Source: Cryptomeria japonica (Eukaryota; Streptophyta; Pinopsida; Cupressales; Cupressaceae). From it: a DNA stretch of 64,000 bases. The stretch is taken from assembly GCF_030272615.1 (NCBI RefSeq), contig NC_081405.1, forward strand, positions 469,022,008 to 469,086,007, given 5' to 3'. Positions within the stretch are counted from its first letter, which is position 1, and each line of letters begins with the position of its first letter. The translations under genes were made by a program, and so were the position numbers. The notes beneath the pieces were generated by a model that was not told the origin of the DNA, searched no databases, and worked only from the letters and a program-made list of their open reading frames with translations. Positions 1 to 13,100 of this stretch are shown here, piece after piece.

Positions 1-523
1 TCCACATAGGGGAGGTATGCTCTAGGAGAAGGATCAACATTAGTTTTCAAAGGTTCATCCTTGAGAGGGAGATCTTTGAAAGAAATATTAACAGTCCCTT
101 CTTGAACAAGAGTATCCTCACAAGTAGAGCGAAGTTGGGGATAGCGAGATGCTTCATCTTTAGAGGAAAAATGATTGAAATAAATAGAAGGTGAGGTGTT
201 ATTTTATGAATTGTCAATTACATCACCCCCTTTTATCAGAATTTCATCATCTTTGACCAAGGTACTCTCATTGGGGAGAAACAAATTAAGAGAATAATAA
301 ACATCATCATCTAATGGTTTATCCCAAATAGTGAGATTAGTAGGAGGAGTGTTAAAAATATCTTCTTGCATAATGATGTCCTTATGGGTAGGGTCAATTT
401 AAGGAGAGGGAATAACACTATTTGTTAATGCTTCATCTTTAAGAGGGAGAGAATTAAAATCATCCTCTTGCCTCAAAATATCCTCAATAGGCTCATTAGG
501 AAGGGGGTCAAGTGTTAGAACAA
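1..523 (-). pseudogene. Gypsy-like element H: decayed ORF fragment next to the 5' leader
   Basis: Read on the minus strand, one frame stays open across most of this stretch and is broken by two in-frame stops (a TAA near 207-231 and another near 400). The product is rich in acidic residues, Pro, Ser and Leu, and repeats short phrases of the kind LPLKDE and QEDDF. I see no catalytic or zinc motif. It lies downstream of an antisense tRNA-Trp-type PBS, so its position is that of the first ORF of an LTR element, and its composition resembles the spacer ORF of element D (25301-27268). It has no clear ATG and runs off the left edge. The assignment rests on position and composition, not on a recognised domain. 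Confidence 0.45.
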
Positions 524-874
524 GTTATAAGAAACTATCATGATGCAAGGACAAGTCGACCAAAGGCTGACATAAAGTGGGGTTTGGGGCGGCACCCCAA
601 AAAAAATTTTGGCATGAAAATATTTGAAAATGATATTTTCTTTTACAAAATGTAAAGAGATAAATAATGCAAGCAAAGAAAGTAAAATAAATATCTAATC
701 AATGAAGCATTTATTTGATTAACTAAGTGCAAACATAAAAGTGGATGAGCTATATGTTTAAGAAATGAACACACAATGCATATGACAATATTTTTTTGAT
801 ATTTTTATATTTTTGATAGAAAAGAAACATGCAATAACAAGATATAATCAGAAAATTTAGATCTAATAAGGTTG
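524..874 (-). other. Element H untranslated leader
   Basis: AT-rich stretch between the PBS and the first ORF of element H. I see no ORF and no RNA gene. A short GC-richer patch lies at 575-600, followed by homopolymer A and T runs. Confidence 0.4.
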
Positions 875-894
875 GATTCATGTCGAGTTCACCA
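875..894 (-). promoter_or_regulatory. PBS of element H, tRNA-Trp type, degenerate
   Basis: On the minus strand the site begins TGGTGAACTCGACATGAATC. It fits the complement of the 3' end of plant cytosolic tRNA-Trp (CCA, then ...CGTCGGGTTCA) with two transitions. Three bases separate it from the TG/CA end of the LTR at 898, the same spacing as in element E. Confidence 0.6.
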
Positions 895-897
895 AAA

Positions 898-1540
898 TGT
901 GATGTCAAAAAAGCGATTGGGTAGTTTAGGACCTAACCCCACTTTCTTCTACACATTGGAATATGAAAGAACTTAAGAGATAATTCACTTTGACCACTTC
1001 CTATAAGAGAGAGAGAGAGAGAGAGGGCCAAGGAATGTCTTTAGGGTTTCTATTCCTTTTCTACTATGAACAAGAGATGTGCAAAATGCAATGCAATGAT
1101 CAACTATGCTAGGAGATGAACAAAGATGCAAACATAAACTGAAAATGCAAAAACTTGTAAATTTGAAACTGGGAAACTGAGTATAGAGATAGAAAAGGAA
1201 CTCAGATGTGAACCTATCATTGAAATTTGATGTTGACTGTAGGTAAGTGCAAGAAGTTGTGTCCACTTAATGTGGAAGTTTTTCACTTAGAAAAAAAGTG
1301 CAAATTGGGCAGAGCGGATAGGCGACGAAACAAGATCTTGATTAGGCACAAGATCCAGAGACAAAAAATGATTCAGGATCCTGTACGCTTTGGGATCCTA
1401 GCCCTAAATTTAGAATCAAGATCTTGTTTCATTTCGGAACGGGATCCCGTTTCGTAAAAAAATATTTATTTTTGAAATGGGACTCGATTCATTTTTTCTA
1501 ACCGGGATCACGATTCTAGCCTCCACCAAGCCTCAGGGTA
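898..1540 (-). repeat. Element H 5' LTR, outer boundary unresolved
   Basis: The LTR starts at 898 directly after the antisense PBS. It contains a (GA)n run at about 1009-1026 and a cluster of GGGATCC-like motifs at about 1375-1515. I cannot find the outer TG end or a TSD, because no second LTR of this family lies in the window. The right coordinate is therefore approximate. Confidence 0.35.
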
Positions 1541-1550
1541 GGCCGCCTAC

Positions 1551-1985
1551 TCCATTTTTTTTTCAAGTTTTAGTTTTTAACATTTATTTTTCAATCTCAC
1601 ATCTAATAATTTTTAAGTTAAATTAGTTTTTCAATTGATTATGAAATGAAATTGTTTTGAATTGATTAGTTTAGGTTTCTTTTTTAAATGTTAATTTAGG
1701 TTTTAATAATTAAGCAATTTTTTTTTTTAATAATTTTTTTATTTTGCTTGATGAATGAAAATAAAAATGTTGATAAACTAAAACCAAAAGTAAAACAAAA
1801 ATCAAAACAAAAACAAACAGCAAAACCATAAGAAAAATCAAAACGAAAACAAAAACAAAAACAAACAGCAAAACCATAATAAAAACCAAAATGAAAACCA
1901 AAACCAAAATGAAAACGAAAATGTTGAAAAACAAAAACCAAAACCAAAATAAAAATGAAATTGTTGACAAACCAAAATGAAATTC
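1551..1985. repeat. A/T-rich low-complexity DNA with a ~49-bp repeat
   Basis: Poly-T and AT-rich sequence passes into an A-rich block (1780-1980) of AAACCAAAA and AAAACAAAA words. The 19-mer ACAAACAGCAAAACCATAA occurs at 1812 and 1861. The long minus-strand Phe-rich ORFs across this block are artefacts of low complexity. Confidence 0.6.
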
Positions 1986-1989
1986 AAGT

Positions 1990-4852
1990 TATAATAGGAC
2001 CTACTATGCCCCCTTAAGACCCCTAAGGACCTATTAGGACCCCTTAAGACCCCTTAGGACCCATTAGGACCCCTTACCCCTTAAGACCCCTTAGGACTTA
2101 TTAGGACCCCTGAAGACCCCTTAAGACCCTTTAGGACCTATTAGGTCATATTATGGCATAACCTATTATAGCATAATAGGACCTATTAGGATGTATTAGG
2201 TCCTATTATGGCATATTACGACATATTAGGTTCTATTATAACTAGTAGGACCTATTAGGGCCTAATAGGTTCCATTATGGCATATTAGGTCCTATTATGC
2301 CTAGTAGGACCTATTAGGACCTAATAGGTTCTATTATGGCATATTAGGAACTATTATGACCTATTAGATCCTATTACCTAGTAGGACCTATTTGTCCTAG
2401 TAGGACCTAATAGGTTCTATTATGGCATATTAGGACCTATTATGACCTATTAGGTCCTATTATGGCATATTAGGACCTATTAAGACCTATAAGGTCCTAT
2501 TGTGCCTAGTAGGACCTATTAGGACCCAATAGGTCCTATTATAGCATATTAGGACCTAGTAGGACCTATTAGGACCTAATAGGACCTAGTAGGACCTATT
2601 AGGACCTAATAGGTCCTATTATAGCATATTAGGACCTATTAGGACATAATAGGTCCTATTATAGCATATTAGGACCTATTAGGACCTATTATGGCATATT
2701 AGGACCTATTAGGACCTATTAGGTCCTATTATGCCTAGTAGGACCTATTTATCCTAGTAGGACCTATGAGGTCCTCTTATGGCATATTAGGACCTATTAG
2801 GCCCTATTGTGGCATATTAGGACCTATTAGGACCTATTTGTCCTAGTAGGACCTTTTAGGACCTATTAGGTCCTATTATGGCATAATAGGACCTATTAGG
2901 TCCTATCAAGTCCTATTATCGCATATTAGGACCTATTAGGTCCTATTATGCCTAGCAGAACCTATTACGACCCCTTAAGACCCCTTAGGACCTATTAGGA
3001 CCCCTTAAGACCCCTTAGGAACTATTTGTCCTAGTAGGACCTATTAGAACCTATTAGGTCCTATTATGGCACATTAGGACCTATTAGGACCTATTAGGAC
3101 CTATTAGGTCCTATTATGGCATATTAGGACCTATTAGGATCTATAAATGTTTAGTAGGACCAATTTGTCCTAGTAGGACCTATTAGGACCTATTAGATCC
3201 TATTATGCCTAGTAGGACCTATTATGACCCCTTAAGACCTCTTAGGACCTATTAGTTCCTATAATGGCATATTACGACCTGTTAGGACCTATTATGTCCT
3301 ATTATGGCATAATAGATCCTACATGTCTTCAGACCCCTTAAGATCCCATAGGACCTATTAGGACCCCTTAAGATGCCCTAGGACCTATTATGTCCTATTA
3401 TGGCATAATAGGACCTATTAGGACCTATTAGGTTCTATTATGGCATAATAGGACCTATTAGGACCTATTAGGTTCTATTATGGAGCTAGTAGGACCTATT
3501 AGGTCCTATTATGCCTAGTAGGACCTATTTGTCCTAGTATGACCTATTAGGACCTAATAGGTCCTATTATTGCATATTAGTACATATTAGAACCTATTAG
3601 GTCCTATTATGGTATATTAGAACCTATTAGGTCCTATTGTGCCTAGTAGGACCTATTTGTCCTCGTAGGACCTATTAGGACCTAATAGGTCCTATTATGG
3701 CATATTAGGACCTATTAGGTCCTATTTTGGCATATTAGGACCTATTAGGTCCTATTATGGCATATTATGGCATATTAGAACCTATTAGGACATATTAGGT
3801 CCTATTATGCCTAATTGGACCTATTTTTCTTAGTAGAACCTATTAGGTCCTATTATAGCATATTAGGACCTATTAGGTCCTATTATTCCTAGTAGGACCT
3901 ATTGGTCCTAGTAAGATATATTAGGTCCTATTATGGCATATTATGATCTATTAGGACCTATTAGGTCCTATTATACCTAGTACAACCTATTTGTCCTAGT
4001 AGGACCTATTAGGTCCTATTATGGCATATTAGGACCTATTAGGACCTATTTGTCCTAGTAGGACCTATTAGGTCCTATTATGGTATGTAATAGGACCTAT
4101 TAGGACCTAGTAGGTCCTCCTATGGCATATTAGGACCAATTAGGACCTATAAATGTCTAGTAGGACCTATTTGTCCTAGTAGGACCTATTAGGACCTATT
4201 AGGTCCTATTATGCCTAGTAGGACCTATTATGACCCCTTAAGACCCCTTAAGACCCCTTAGGACCTATTAGGGCCTATTAGTTCCTATTATGGCATATTA
4301 GGAGCTATTTTTCCTATTATGGCATAATAGGTCCTACATGTCTTAAGACCCTTTATGACCTATTACAACCCCTTAGGACCCCTTAAGACCCCTTATGACC
4401 TATTAGGACCCATTAGGTGCTATTATGCCTAGTAGGACCTATTAGGTCCTATTATGCCTAGTAGGACCTATTAATCCTAGTAGGATGTATTAGGACCTAT
4501 TAGGTCCTATTATGGTATATTAGGACCTATTAGGACCTATTAGATCCTATTCTGGCATATTAGGACCTATTGGGACCTATTAGGACCTATTGGGTCATAT
4601 TATGGCATAATAGGACCTATTAGTACCTATTAGGTCCTATTATGGCATATTAGGACCTATTAGGTGCTATTATGCCTAATAGGACCTATTACGACCCTTT
4701 AAGACCCCTTAAGACCCCTTAGGACCTATTAGGACCCCTTAAGGCCCCTTAAGACCAATTATGTGCTATTATGGCATAATAGGACCTATTAGGTTGTTTT
4801 ATGGCATATTAGGACCTATTAGGACCTATTATGTCCTATTATGGCATAATAG
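1990..4852. repeat. Decameric tandem array, left part
   Basis: About 2.9 kb is built from 10-bp words such as TATTAGGACC, TATTAGGTCC, TATTATGGCA and CCCCTTAAGA. These are often grouped as 30-40 bp higher-order units. Every unit carries a stop-like TAG or CTA, and the 10-bp period rotates it through all frames, so no ORF survives. Adjacent words form the imperfect palindrome GGACC-TATTA-GGTCC. The array stops where the LTR of element A begins and resumes at 50724. Confidence 0.95.
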
Positions 4853-5717
4853 TGTTGGCATGATTGACATAACTGATGAAGATGCGATGATGATGGATGA
4901 CTATACCGGTAGAGAAAAGATGACATGATCAGTTATTTGTGTTGTCATTGATGGCAACCAGGGTCAACTGATTTTTGATGATTTTTATAGATGGTTTTCA
5001 ATGATTGACTTGTTAGCTAAGCGATTTGGTCTACCAGAGTTAGAGTTTGATAGGGTTTACTGGCAAGACTGGGAATTAGGACCTTAACCAGTAAAGAAGA
5101 TAAGTTTTGATGGAATCGGCTGATTGGCGATGTTTGCTGACTTGTCATTTGAAATATAAGATTTTATGATGGATTTGAGTATGTAATCGGAACCTCATCC
5201 TATGATGGTTATCAGAAGGCATGTTTTGAATTTATAGTGAAGTTTTGCTAGGGTTTAAGAAGGGTTCAAGGACCGATAAAGAATTCTCTTGACCGATAAT
5301 GATTTTTGGTTTGGCAGTGATCTACATCATGTTCACATGTTGATTATAATGTGGCACAAACCTTGTGATGTGTTTGAAAGATGTTTTGGCATGTTTGGAG
5401 AGCGAATTTCTTGGAAATGTACAAAGTGCTTAGAGGAATGAGCTAAGGGTTTGACTTTGTACCAGATCGACTTGTGATGATTTATCATCATTCAACGATT
5501 GATATTGATTTATAATTAATTTTAATGATCCATATGATGATCTATAATGAGTTATAAAGATTTGTGATGATCTATGTAGTAAGTCTTAGGGTTTTGATGC
5601 CGACCTAGTTGAAAATGTTATTTATGTCGGTAATGTTGATGTTTTCAAGTGTCAGTGATTTTGAGAAGTGTGTGAAGCCGACCCAGGGTGTGTGAGAAGA
5701 TCTTCTAGAGTGATGCA
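4853..5717 (+). repeat. Element A 5' LTR, left portion
   Basis: It aligns with 49187-50067 of the 3' LTR, sharing the phrases GGCATGATTG, CTACCAGAGTTAGAGT and GGTTTGACTTTGTAC. It is interrupted after ATGCA at 5713-5717 by solo LTR B. Confidence 0.9.
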
Positions 5718-5749
5718 TGTTGGTATTTTGGTATGGTTTTATCATTGAT

Positions 5750-8700
5750 TGTAATGCCCCGCAAGGAAACCCCTAAGGGTTTTAAGTTAAAAACACTCAA
5801 ATAGAGTGTAATTTTTATTTTTTTTTATTTTTTTTTATTTTTATAATAATGATTAAGAGCATTAATAATAATAGTTAAGAGTATTACTCATTAGTTACGA
5901 CATTATGATAATTTTGGAGTTATCTAAAACTAGATAACAAAGCGGAAGGCTAAACGATCCTAAGGAGTTTCCCAACATGATTACATAACCTTACACCTAA
6001 CTCAACTCTTGTCAAATGATCCAATAAGCCAGATATCTTAATTACGGGATAATGCATAAGACTTGATTATATATATGTTCAATGAGTTGACATCTTATAA
6101 ATTTAGGAAGTGTTCATTTACTTTGGGTGGTTAGGAGGCCATTGTGAGGTTATTTACTCATTGCACTTTAAATCCTAATTACATTAAGAGACCTCCCAAA
6201 AGGATCAAAGCGATCAATATACCGAAGTTCATCCATTTGATTTTAAGATAACCGCCCACATTTGAAAGCTTTCTTAAATATTAAAAGTTTGGTTAATAAG
6301 TTGAGATTCGTTCATTAAGGAATTAAACTTCCATTAATAGAGTGTGGTTCCCTCATTAAGGTTTGAGCATAACCAAACTAAAGATTCATAGTTTCTTTAT
6401 GGAGGATAGAATGCAAGTAGCCATAGAGTTCATTCATTGAAGTTTTAATAAATGCAAATAGAAGGAGCTCAACTTATTAAGGTGGAAATGTATTAGGACA
6501 CATGAGTTCATCCTTTAAATTAAAATATAGTTAGCAAGATGAAATTCATCATTACAGGATTAAAATATAAGTTCATAGTGACGTTCTTCCATTAGGATTA
6601 AAATACAATTATCTTATAGCATGTCACTCTTTTGTGTTAAATGAAGTTAATATGAAAGATACATTTACTAAGATTGAGATATAAACAACTATACAAATAC
6701 TTCCCATTTTAGTTCAATTTTAGCAATCATAAGGGATTCTTTTATTAGGGTTATAATGATGGATACTAGTTGAGTTCACCCAATTATCAATTAATTTTGG
6801 TAAGGATTATTGTTAAGATTAAAACGTGAAATAACTAAACAAATTCATCCAATGTAGTGAAACATAATTAACATGGTGTTACTCATTTAAGAAGATAAAA
6901 GTAAATACCTATATGACGTCCATCCTTTAGATTTCAACTTAGAAATTATAACATTAATTCTAACTTTGTTTCCCATACTCATTTGTTCAATTTACATGCT
7001 TAATAACAAGTTAATCCAATGATGTAATCTAGCAAGATTCTTTCCACTATTACTACTTTTAATTCACATTATCAAAATACTTTTTCCATAATCTTAATTA
7101 CAATCTTCCATGAACCTAATTACTACATTTGTCAAGGTGAATAATTTTATGCACTTAGATTTAAATTTGTTAATTTCCCATCGCACACTTATGAATAGCA
7201 ACCATACATGATAACTTAAAGCATGAAACAAAGGAGATAAAACATCGCATAACACAGATATGATCTCGGAGTTTACCCCTAAAGGGTTACATCTCCGGGT
7301 CTGCTCAACTGCAAGACCCCTCTGGCATTTAATATAGTTAGGAATACATAATTAATATGTTTGTTACATTTTTGCCACTTAGGCGAACACAACCAAAATA
7401 AAAATGACCACTTTGATCCATAAATCCTAATTGACTTCCACGTAGAGGCGGAACCAACTGAGCATGCTAAAAAGGAAGTACAAGGTTCATTGCCCAACAA
7501 TACTCTATTTAGAGACCTAAGACTTAACAGGTGCCCCATTTTCCACAACAACAGGTTCCAAACTAATACATCAAGGTTTGCCATCACTTTTACAAAGCAA
7601 ATACAGAACCTAAACTTACAAACTCTCCAAATCGATACATTACCAAACTTCCATTCATTCTACTAGCATACCGAAGAAGTAATAACAACATATACGAAGA
7701 TAATTTTAGATTTCTATTTCTAAGTCCTCAGAATGATCAGATAAATTCACTATGTGTTTCCTGACTACTATACAAATTTAAAATCACCAGTTATTAATTT
7801 ACTATTCAATATATTTATACAAATTCCCTTAAAAACTATAAATATTAAGAAAATATTGTTTACTAACATTCAAATTCCAAGTTAATTATTTACCAACACC
7901 TATAATAACTTTCACATTAAATAAAAGCATCACTAAAACAATTTAACTATTAACAAAAGAAAACATATTTAAAAAGGAACACTTGTCATAAAAACCATTT
8001 ATTTTATTTTATTGTATTATTATGTTTTATATTTATTTTTTTAAACTTAAAAAAAATAAAACTAAAAAAAATTTAAAATAAAGTAAATTGGAAGGGGCAC
8101 TGTGGGCCCCACCTTCCAACATGGAAGTGGCGGAAGTCCCGCAGCTCCCGCGCGGCCCTACTGTGGCACAAGGTTTCCCCCTGCGGCTCACTGTGCACAC
8201 AGGGCTTCCTTGCGGCCAATATGGTCGTAGGTTTTACCCTGCGGCCACAGTGAACGCATCGTTCCCTGCGGCCGCTGTGGACATAGGGGATTCCCTGTGG
8301 AGCCACAACATAGGGGAGAAATGGGGGAGGGGGCGGGGGCGCAAGCCGAGCTTCAGCTCCTCCGCCCGCCAAACCCTAACCCCCAAAAATATATTTTTTT
8401 TTTGTTTATTTTTTTGTTTTGTATAAAATTCTTTTTACAATCTAGTTTCGCCCCAAACAAGATTCTATTATATATTTTTTTAAAAACACAAAATAAAATA
8501 GCTAAACTCAAATGAATCTTCCACTAATCCATTTATGACAGGCACAACCATTTTTTTTTTTTGCTCTTTTATTTTTTTTTTCTAGAATGTTTAAACCAAG
8601 AATGGGGAAGATTTTCTCCTTTCAAAATGTCCAAGAACAACCAAGCTATTAAAAAACCGAAGCTAAATCTTAAAGACATTCATGGGCATTGTCATCCCCC

Positions 8701-10134
8701 TTTTTTTTTTTTTTTTTCAGAATTTCATGGAGAGCACAACAATAAATAAAAGGGTTGATTGGAATCCTACCTCCAAACACATTCCGAGAAGAGTTTGATG
8801 AAGAGCTCCACTTGCAACTCTAGCAAATCTCCCATTTTTCCAAAATTTCCCCATCTCCATTTTTTTTTTCCTAAAAGGCTCTCAAGAAAGAACCCCCCCC
8901 ATAAATATTCAAAACTAGGTTAAAAATGAGAAACCTCTCCTTTGCCCTAATTTTCCTTTTCGAATTTAAGCATTTTTTTTTTTTGAAAATAAAAGAAACA
9001 TGAAAATGGAAATCATTATTTTCCACAACTCAATAAATCTAACTTGTTTTATTCTAATTAAAATTAACATGCTTCTATTTCTTATTTAATTCTAATTTTA
9101 ATCTCTCAATATCAATTTAGGCCTACATTTATATTTTGAACTGTTAACAAGGGTGAGGTGTTTAAATTAATTTAAATTTCAAAAATCAATCCTTTATACT
9201 ATATCAATTTTGCAAGTAAAAAGAATAATTTCCTTTTAAATAATAAAATCTACCCTTTCTATTCCAAAATGCAAAAATGATAAATTTATTTCTATTTCCC
9301 AAATGACTTTAAATCTTTCCTTTCTAAAAACGCATAACTAATTGAATTTCGTTATTATTAAAATTAACTATCAAACAACCTCGCTATAACATAATAAAGC
9401 AACCTTTTTAAATGAATGACTAATCTCATGAAGGTGATCTATTTATTCTAATTTTCTCAACCACAAATGCATAAATGAGCACATTAATCCAAGTTAAATA
9501 CCTTAAGCTTGCTACAATAAAAATTAAAGCAATCTCTTTAAATTAACGATTAATTGTATAAAAGAAAACTACCTATTTTAAATTTCTAAATTACAAATGC
9601 GCACATCCACACATTAAATTGAATTGAATATTTGGGATAACAAACTCCACTTACCCCGCGCTAGGCATGCAAATCGAGGAAGTCCACCAAATCACACGAC
9701 ACACAACCCAATGAAAAGAAAACCACACACGATGCTCACTTGACCATGGTTAAGGCAAGATGAGAGTTTTATGACCACCAAATCTGAATTCTAAGGATGA
9801 AGGAGGCATACTCAACCTTGCAAATCCCAAAGGAGATGATCCTCGCCCTAGGCGGTGTTGTACCAGCAATCTCCTACACCCATGAATCACGCAAGCATAC
9901 ATATACATATACATATTCAATGAAGGCATTAGCTCAAGATTTATCACAAGAGTTAGGAAACAATTACATTTACACAAAAATCGATGCAAAAGCACAATAA
10001 TAGGTATGCACGATTATTTATATTATCTAAACTACACATTGCATCACGGTTAACCTACCATTCAAGAATGCCACATAGGAAGTCAACCAAGGTCAAATGG
10101 GTTTTACAAGTCCGACTAGGGTAGGGGCATTACA
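5750..10134 (-). repeat. Element C 3' LTR, full length 4385 bp
   Basis: It is bounded by TGTAATGCCCC and GGGGCATTACA. The first ~2.25 kb match 13923-16190 almost base for base. It is AT-rich with one GC-rich repeat island at 8095-8375. The minus-strand ORF at 7279-7587 also occurs in the other LTR, but it resembles no protein I know and I treat it as chance. Confidence 0.85.
8178..8305. repeat. ~29-bp GC-rich repeats inside the element C LTR
   Basis: Five degenerate units start CCCTGCGGC or a close variant at 8178, 8207, 8237, 8264 and 8293. They sit in a GC-rich island within otherwise AT-rich LTR. The truncated right LTR lacks this segment, so the count cannot be compared between LTRs. Confidence 0.65.
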
Positions 10135-10149
10135 TTCTCCCCCCCTAGG
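10135..10149 (-). promoter_or_regulatory. PPT of element C
   Basis: TTCTCCCCCCCTAGG on the plus strand is a purine run on the minus strand, immediately inside the LTR end. This is the expected primer site for second-strand synthesis. Confidence 0.75.
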
Positions 10150-13100
10150 CTCTGACTTACTCCTGGAAGTCGCAAAGCTAAACGGAAGTCCTGCAACACT
10201 TATTAGCCCTTAAACTCAATTAACAGTTATCAATTTGCACAAACAACTATTTTGTCAACCTTTTAGAACATTATTTATAAATCTTCTACGAATGTCATTA
10301 TCCATTAATAGAATGCATCTAACATCATTCACATCTTAGAATATTCTATAATTTACACACAACCATTGTAGAGAAACGAGACCTTTTCCCTTTTTATTAC
10401 ACCAAATTTTGGCAATTTAAAATATATAGACACAGTTAACATACCCATTTATCAAACATGAAAAGAAAATATGCCCTCAAGGTCAATTTCTTTCACCAAT
10501 TCATCTCTTTCTCTCAACTTTATTGCATAGAACTAGCTTCAAATATCAATTTCTACAACCAAGTTAACTTTCGACACATAAGAGCAACGTAATTTTCAAT
10601 TGTTTACACTTTTCAGACATACAAGAACCTTTCCAATGACTATGCCCCATAACATAGTGACAAGTTAATACCATTTATTCCATGATTACACATAATATCC
10701 ATCCACAAGACTGGTTTTGCACAACACAAAAGGCCACATGTGAGCATGTCTAATGCTCGGTCAAAGGTAACATATGCAATCCACATCTCTATGCCTGCTC
10801 TCGGAACAAATACATGATCAACAAATATCCAACATCTCACTCAAGGGCTGGATGGTTCTAGGGTACACCATAGTGGTGCTACCTTCCATACAAGTCCCTC
10901 GTGAATATCCCTTGTTGTGTAAGGTGTTTAGCCTCCAAGAGATAGTCACCACTCATAGGTAGGTAGTGGATCCTAGCTATCTCACAGCCTCACATACCTC
11001 CATCCTCAAGGTTCCCTCCATCCACTTCCTCGTATACTCTCATCCAAGACCGCCTCCTACATCCTTGGAGAGGAATTCACATTGCAATACAAGACCAGCA
11101 TACGAAAACAACAAGGATAAACTGGTTTAGCCACCAAAGTACAAGAGAATAAAGATAATAATTGTCAATTCCGACAATAAGACAAGAAAATAATTTCCGG
11201 ATTTTGCAACATCAAATCAAGTAAAATCAAGATTGCAAGATCGTGGCTAAACTATCAAGGTCAAGGTAAAATAAATTGCTGGCCCACAAGGAAATAAATA
11301 AATAAATAAAAGAAATTCATAAGTGCACATTACATCACTACGTGACTAGTAGCTAGCCACCAACGAGGAAGGAAGGAACAATCGTCTAGCTATCCTAGTA
11401 GCTCATCATGTGGTGTGGCCAAGTCACACATCTGCATGGCATGGCAGTGTGCACCTCGGCATCACCCTGCATCATGTCGTCATGCGGCATGGCTCTACCC
11501 TATACCTAGCGGTAGGCCGCATGGAAATGTCTACTACATCCCGCATCGTGTCTCAGCACGGCATGGCAATACTCCAAGCGGACAAGGCACGCAATGGACA
11601 TATCCCGCATGGCAGTGTACCTCACGGATAAGGCACGCATCGGTCACACCCCGCATAGCGATGTTCCTCTCAGGATACTCGCCATAAGCCAGAGGTATAC
11701 ATGGCTAAGGTCTACCCACAAGTCTACCAACACTAGTCAGTTGGCAACTTATGTAAGAAAAATAACACGCCTCTCATGAAGACAAGGCAAAAGATGCTCC
11801 AATAAAATCCATCAATATGCTCAAGAACTGTCATCTATATGCTCAAAATAAAGGATAGGAATTAGGCTGGCACACATGAACCTCATAGATCGGTTCATCA
11901 CAAGGGGAAGTATTGAGTACACCCATGTTACAGTTTCATTACAAAACTATATTTTTCCTCAAAATAGGGAAGCTAAATTCACTTCAAGTCGACATTACTC
12001 ATACGTTGTTCATACTATTCAAGGAATGGTGACTTCTACTACTACCCCTCCACATACTGACTTATCGACAACCCGTGGCTTGGCACTCAGTAAGGAAACA
12101 AATAAGCAACATCACATAGATAGGTATGGTCTACCATACTCATAAGCAAACATATTCCCCATGGTTGATTACTTCACCATCCCATGGGCACACAAAACAA
12201 GTACGGGTTTTCTCACAACACACACAGAATAGCACCATTAGTGGTTTAGTCACATTTACGGGGAGTACTTTACATTATGCTAACATATACTTGAGGGAAG
12301 TTTTAATTATGCTTTACACATGAATCACTAAATAAAGTTTACTCTAGATCCACGTACTAAAATTCTCAACAAATCAAATTTACACAAAGAAATAACATCA
12401 TTCTAATATCTTGCTCAATTTCCCCTAAGCATTTTCATTCCCATTACTAACTATGCAATTCCCTTTCCAAGACGAAAAACTTTCCCCTTTTCAATTAGAA
12501 GCCCAAGGCAACATACCATTTCATATGCATTATAAGAATTCCTTTAAATCACTGCATTCTAAATAGTATTTGAAAAACAACAATTCCTATAATTTAGGCA
12601 AGAGGAGGGAGAGAGTTGGAAAATCAACTATTTCCTACGAATACACAAGAATTTCAAGATCACACCATATGCTCAGATATAAGTCTATCATTTTAGTTGC
12701 ATGGTTTTTCATTTCACTATCTTTTAGGAAGGTGCCAAGGCATCCTACATGACATTTCTAATCATTATTGTTGCACTATAATGTTCTAGTTTTCCGAACC
12801 AAAATTCAAGACAACCGAATTTTCTTTTGTAATACAAGTCTTCTTGAGAACAATCACTATTCGTAATACAATACAATACAATAACACATCAAATCTAACA
12901 TTGAAAATTCGTAATACGACAAGAAGGTAAATGAAGAGCTATCTACTAATTTTACACATTTAATGCATACAATTCAACAAGTCTTTCATTTACTCTTTCT
13001 TAAACACAATAAGGCAATTAACTAAATCCAAAGCAAGTTAAATGGTGCGTCACTTAATAGGTCCTAAATCACACTAGTTGAATAAGCACATAAAACAATC

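Noticed and set aside
1696-1970. Minus-strand Phe/Val-rich ORFs of 83-86 codons
   Set aside because: They mirror A-rich low-complexity DNA; the hydrophobic pattern is forced by the repeat, not by a membrane protein.
1990-4852. Telomere or CRISPR-like array
   Set aside because: The 10-bp units are contiguous with no spacers and do not match TTTAGGG; it is a simple satellite or minisatellite.
7279-7587. ORF of 102 codons conserved at 7279-7587 and 15453-15761
   Set aside because: It is conserved only because both lie in the two LTRs of element C; no domain, and LTR identity explains it fully.
8073-8426. GC-rich ORFs on both strands at 8073-8426
   Set aside because: They come from the 29-bp GC-rich repeat; both strands are open, as expected of GC-rich repeats.
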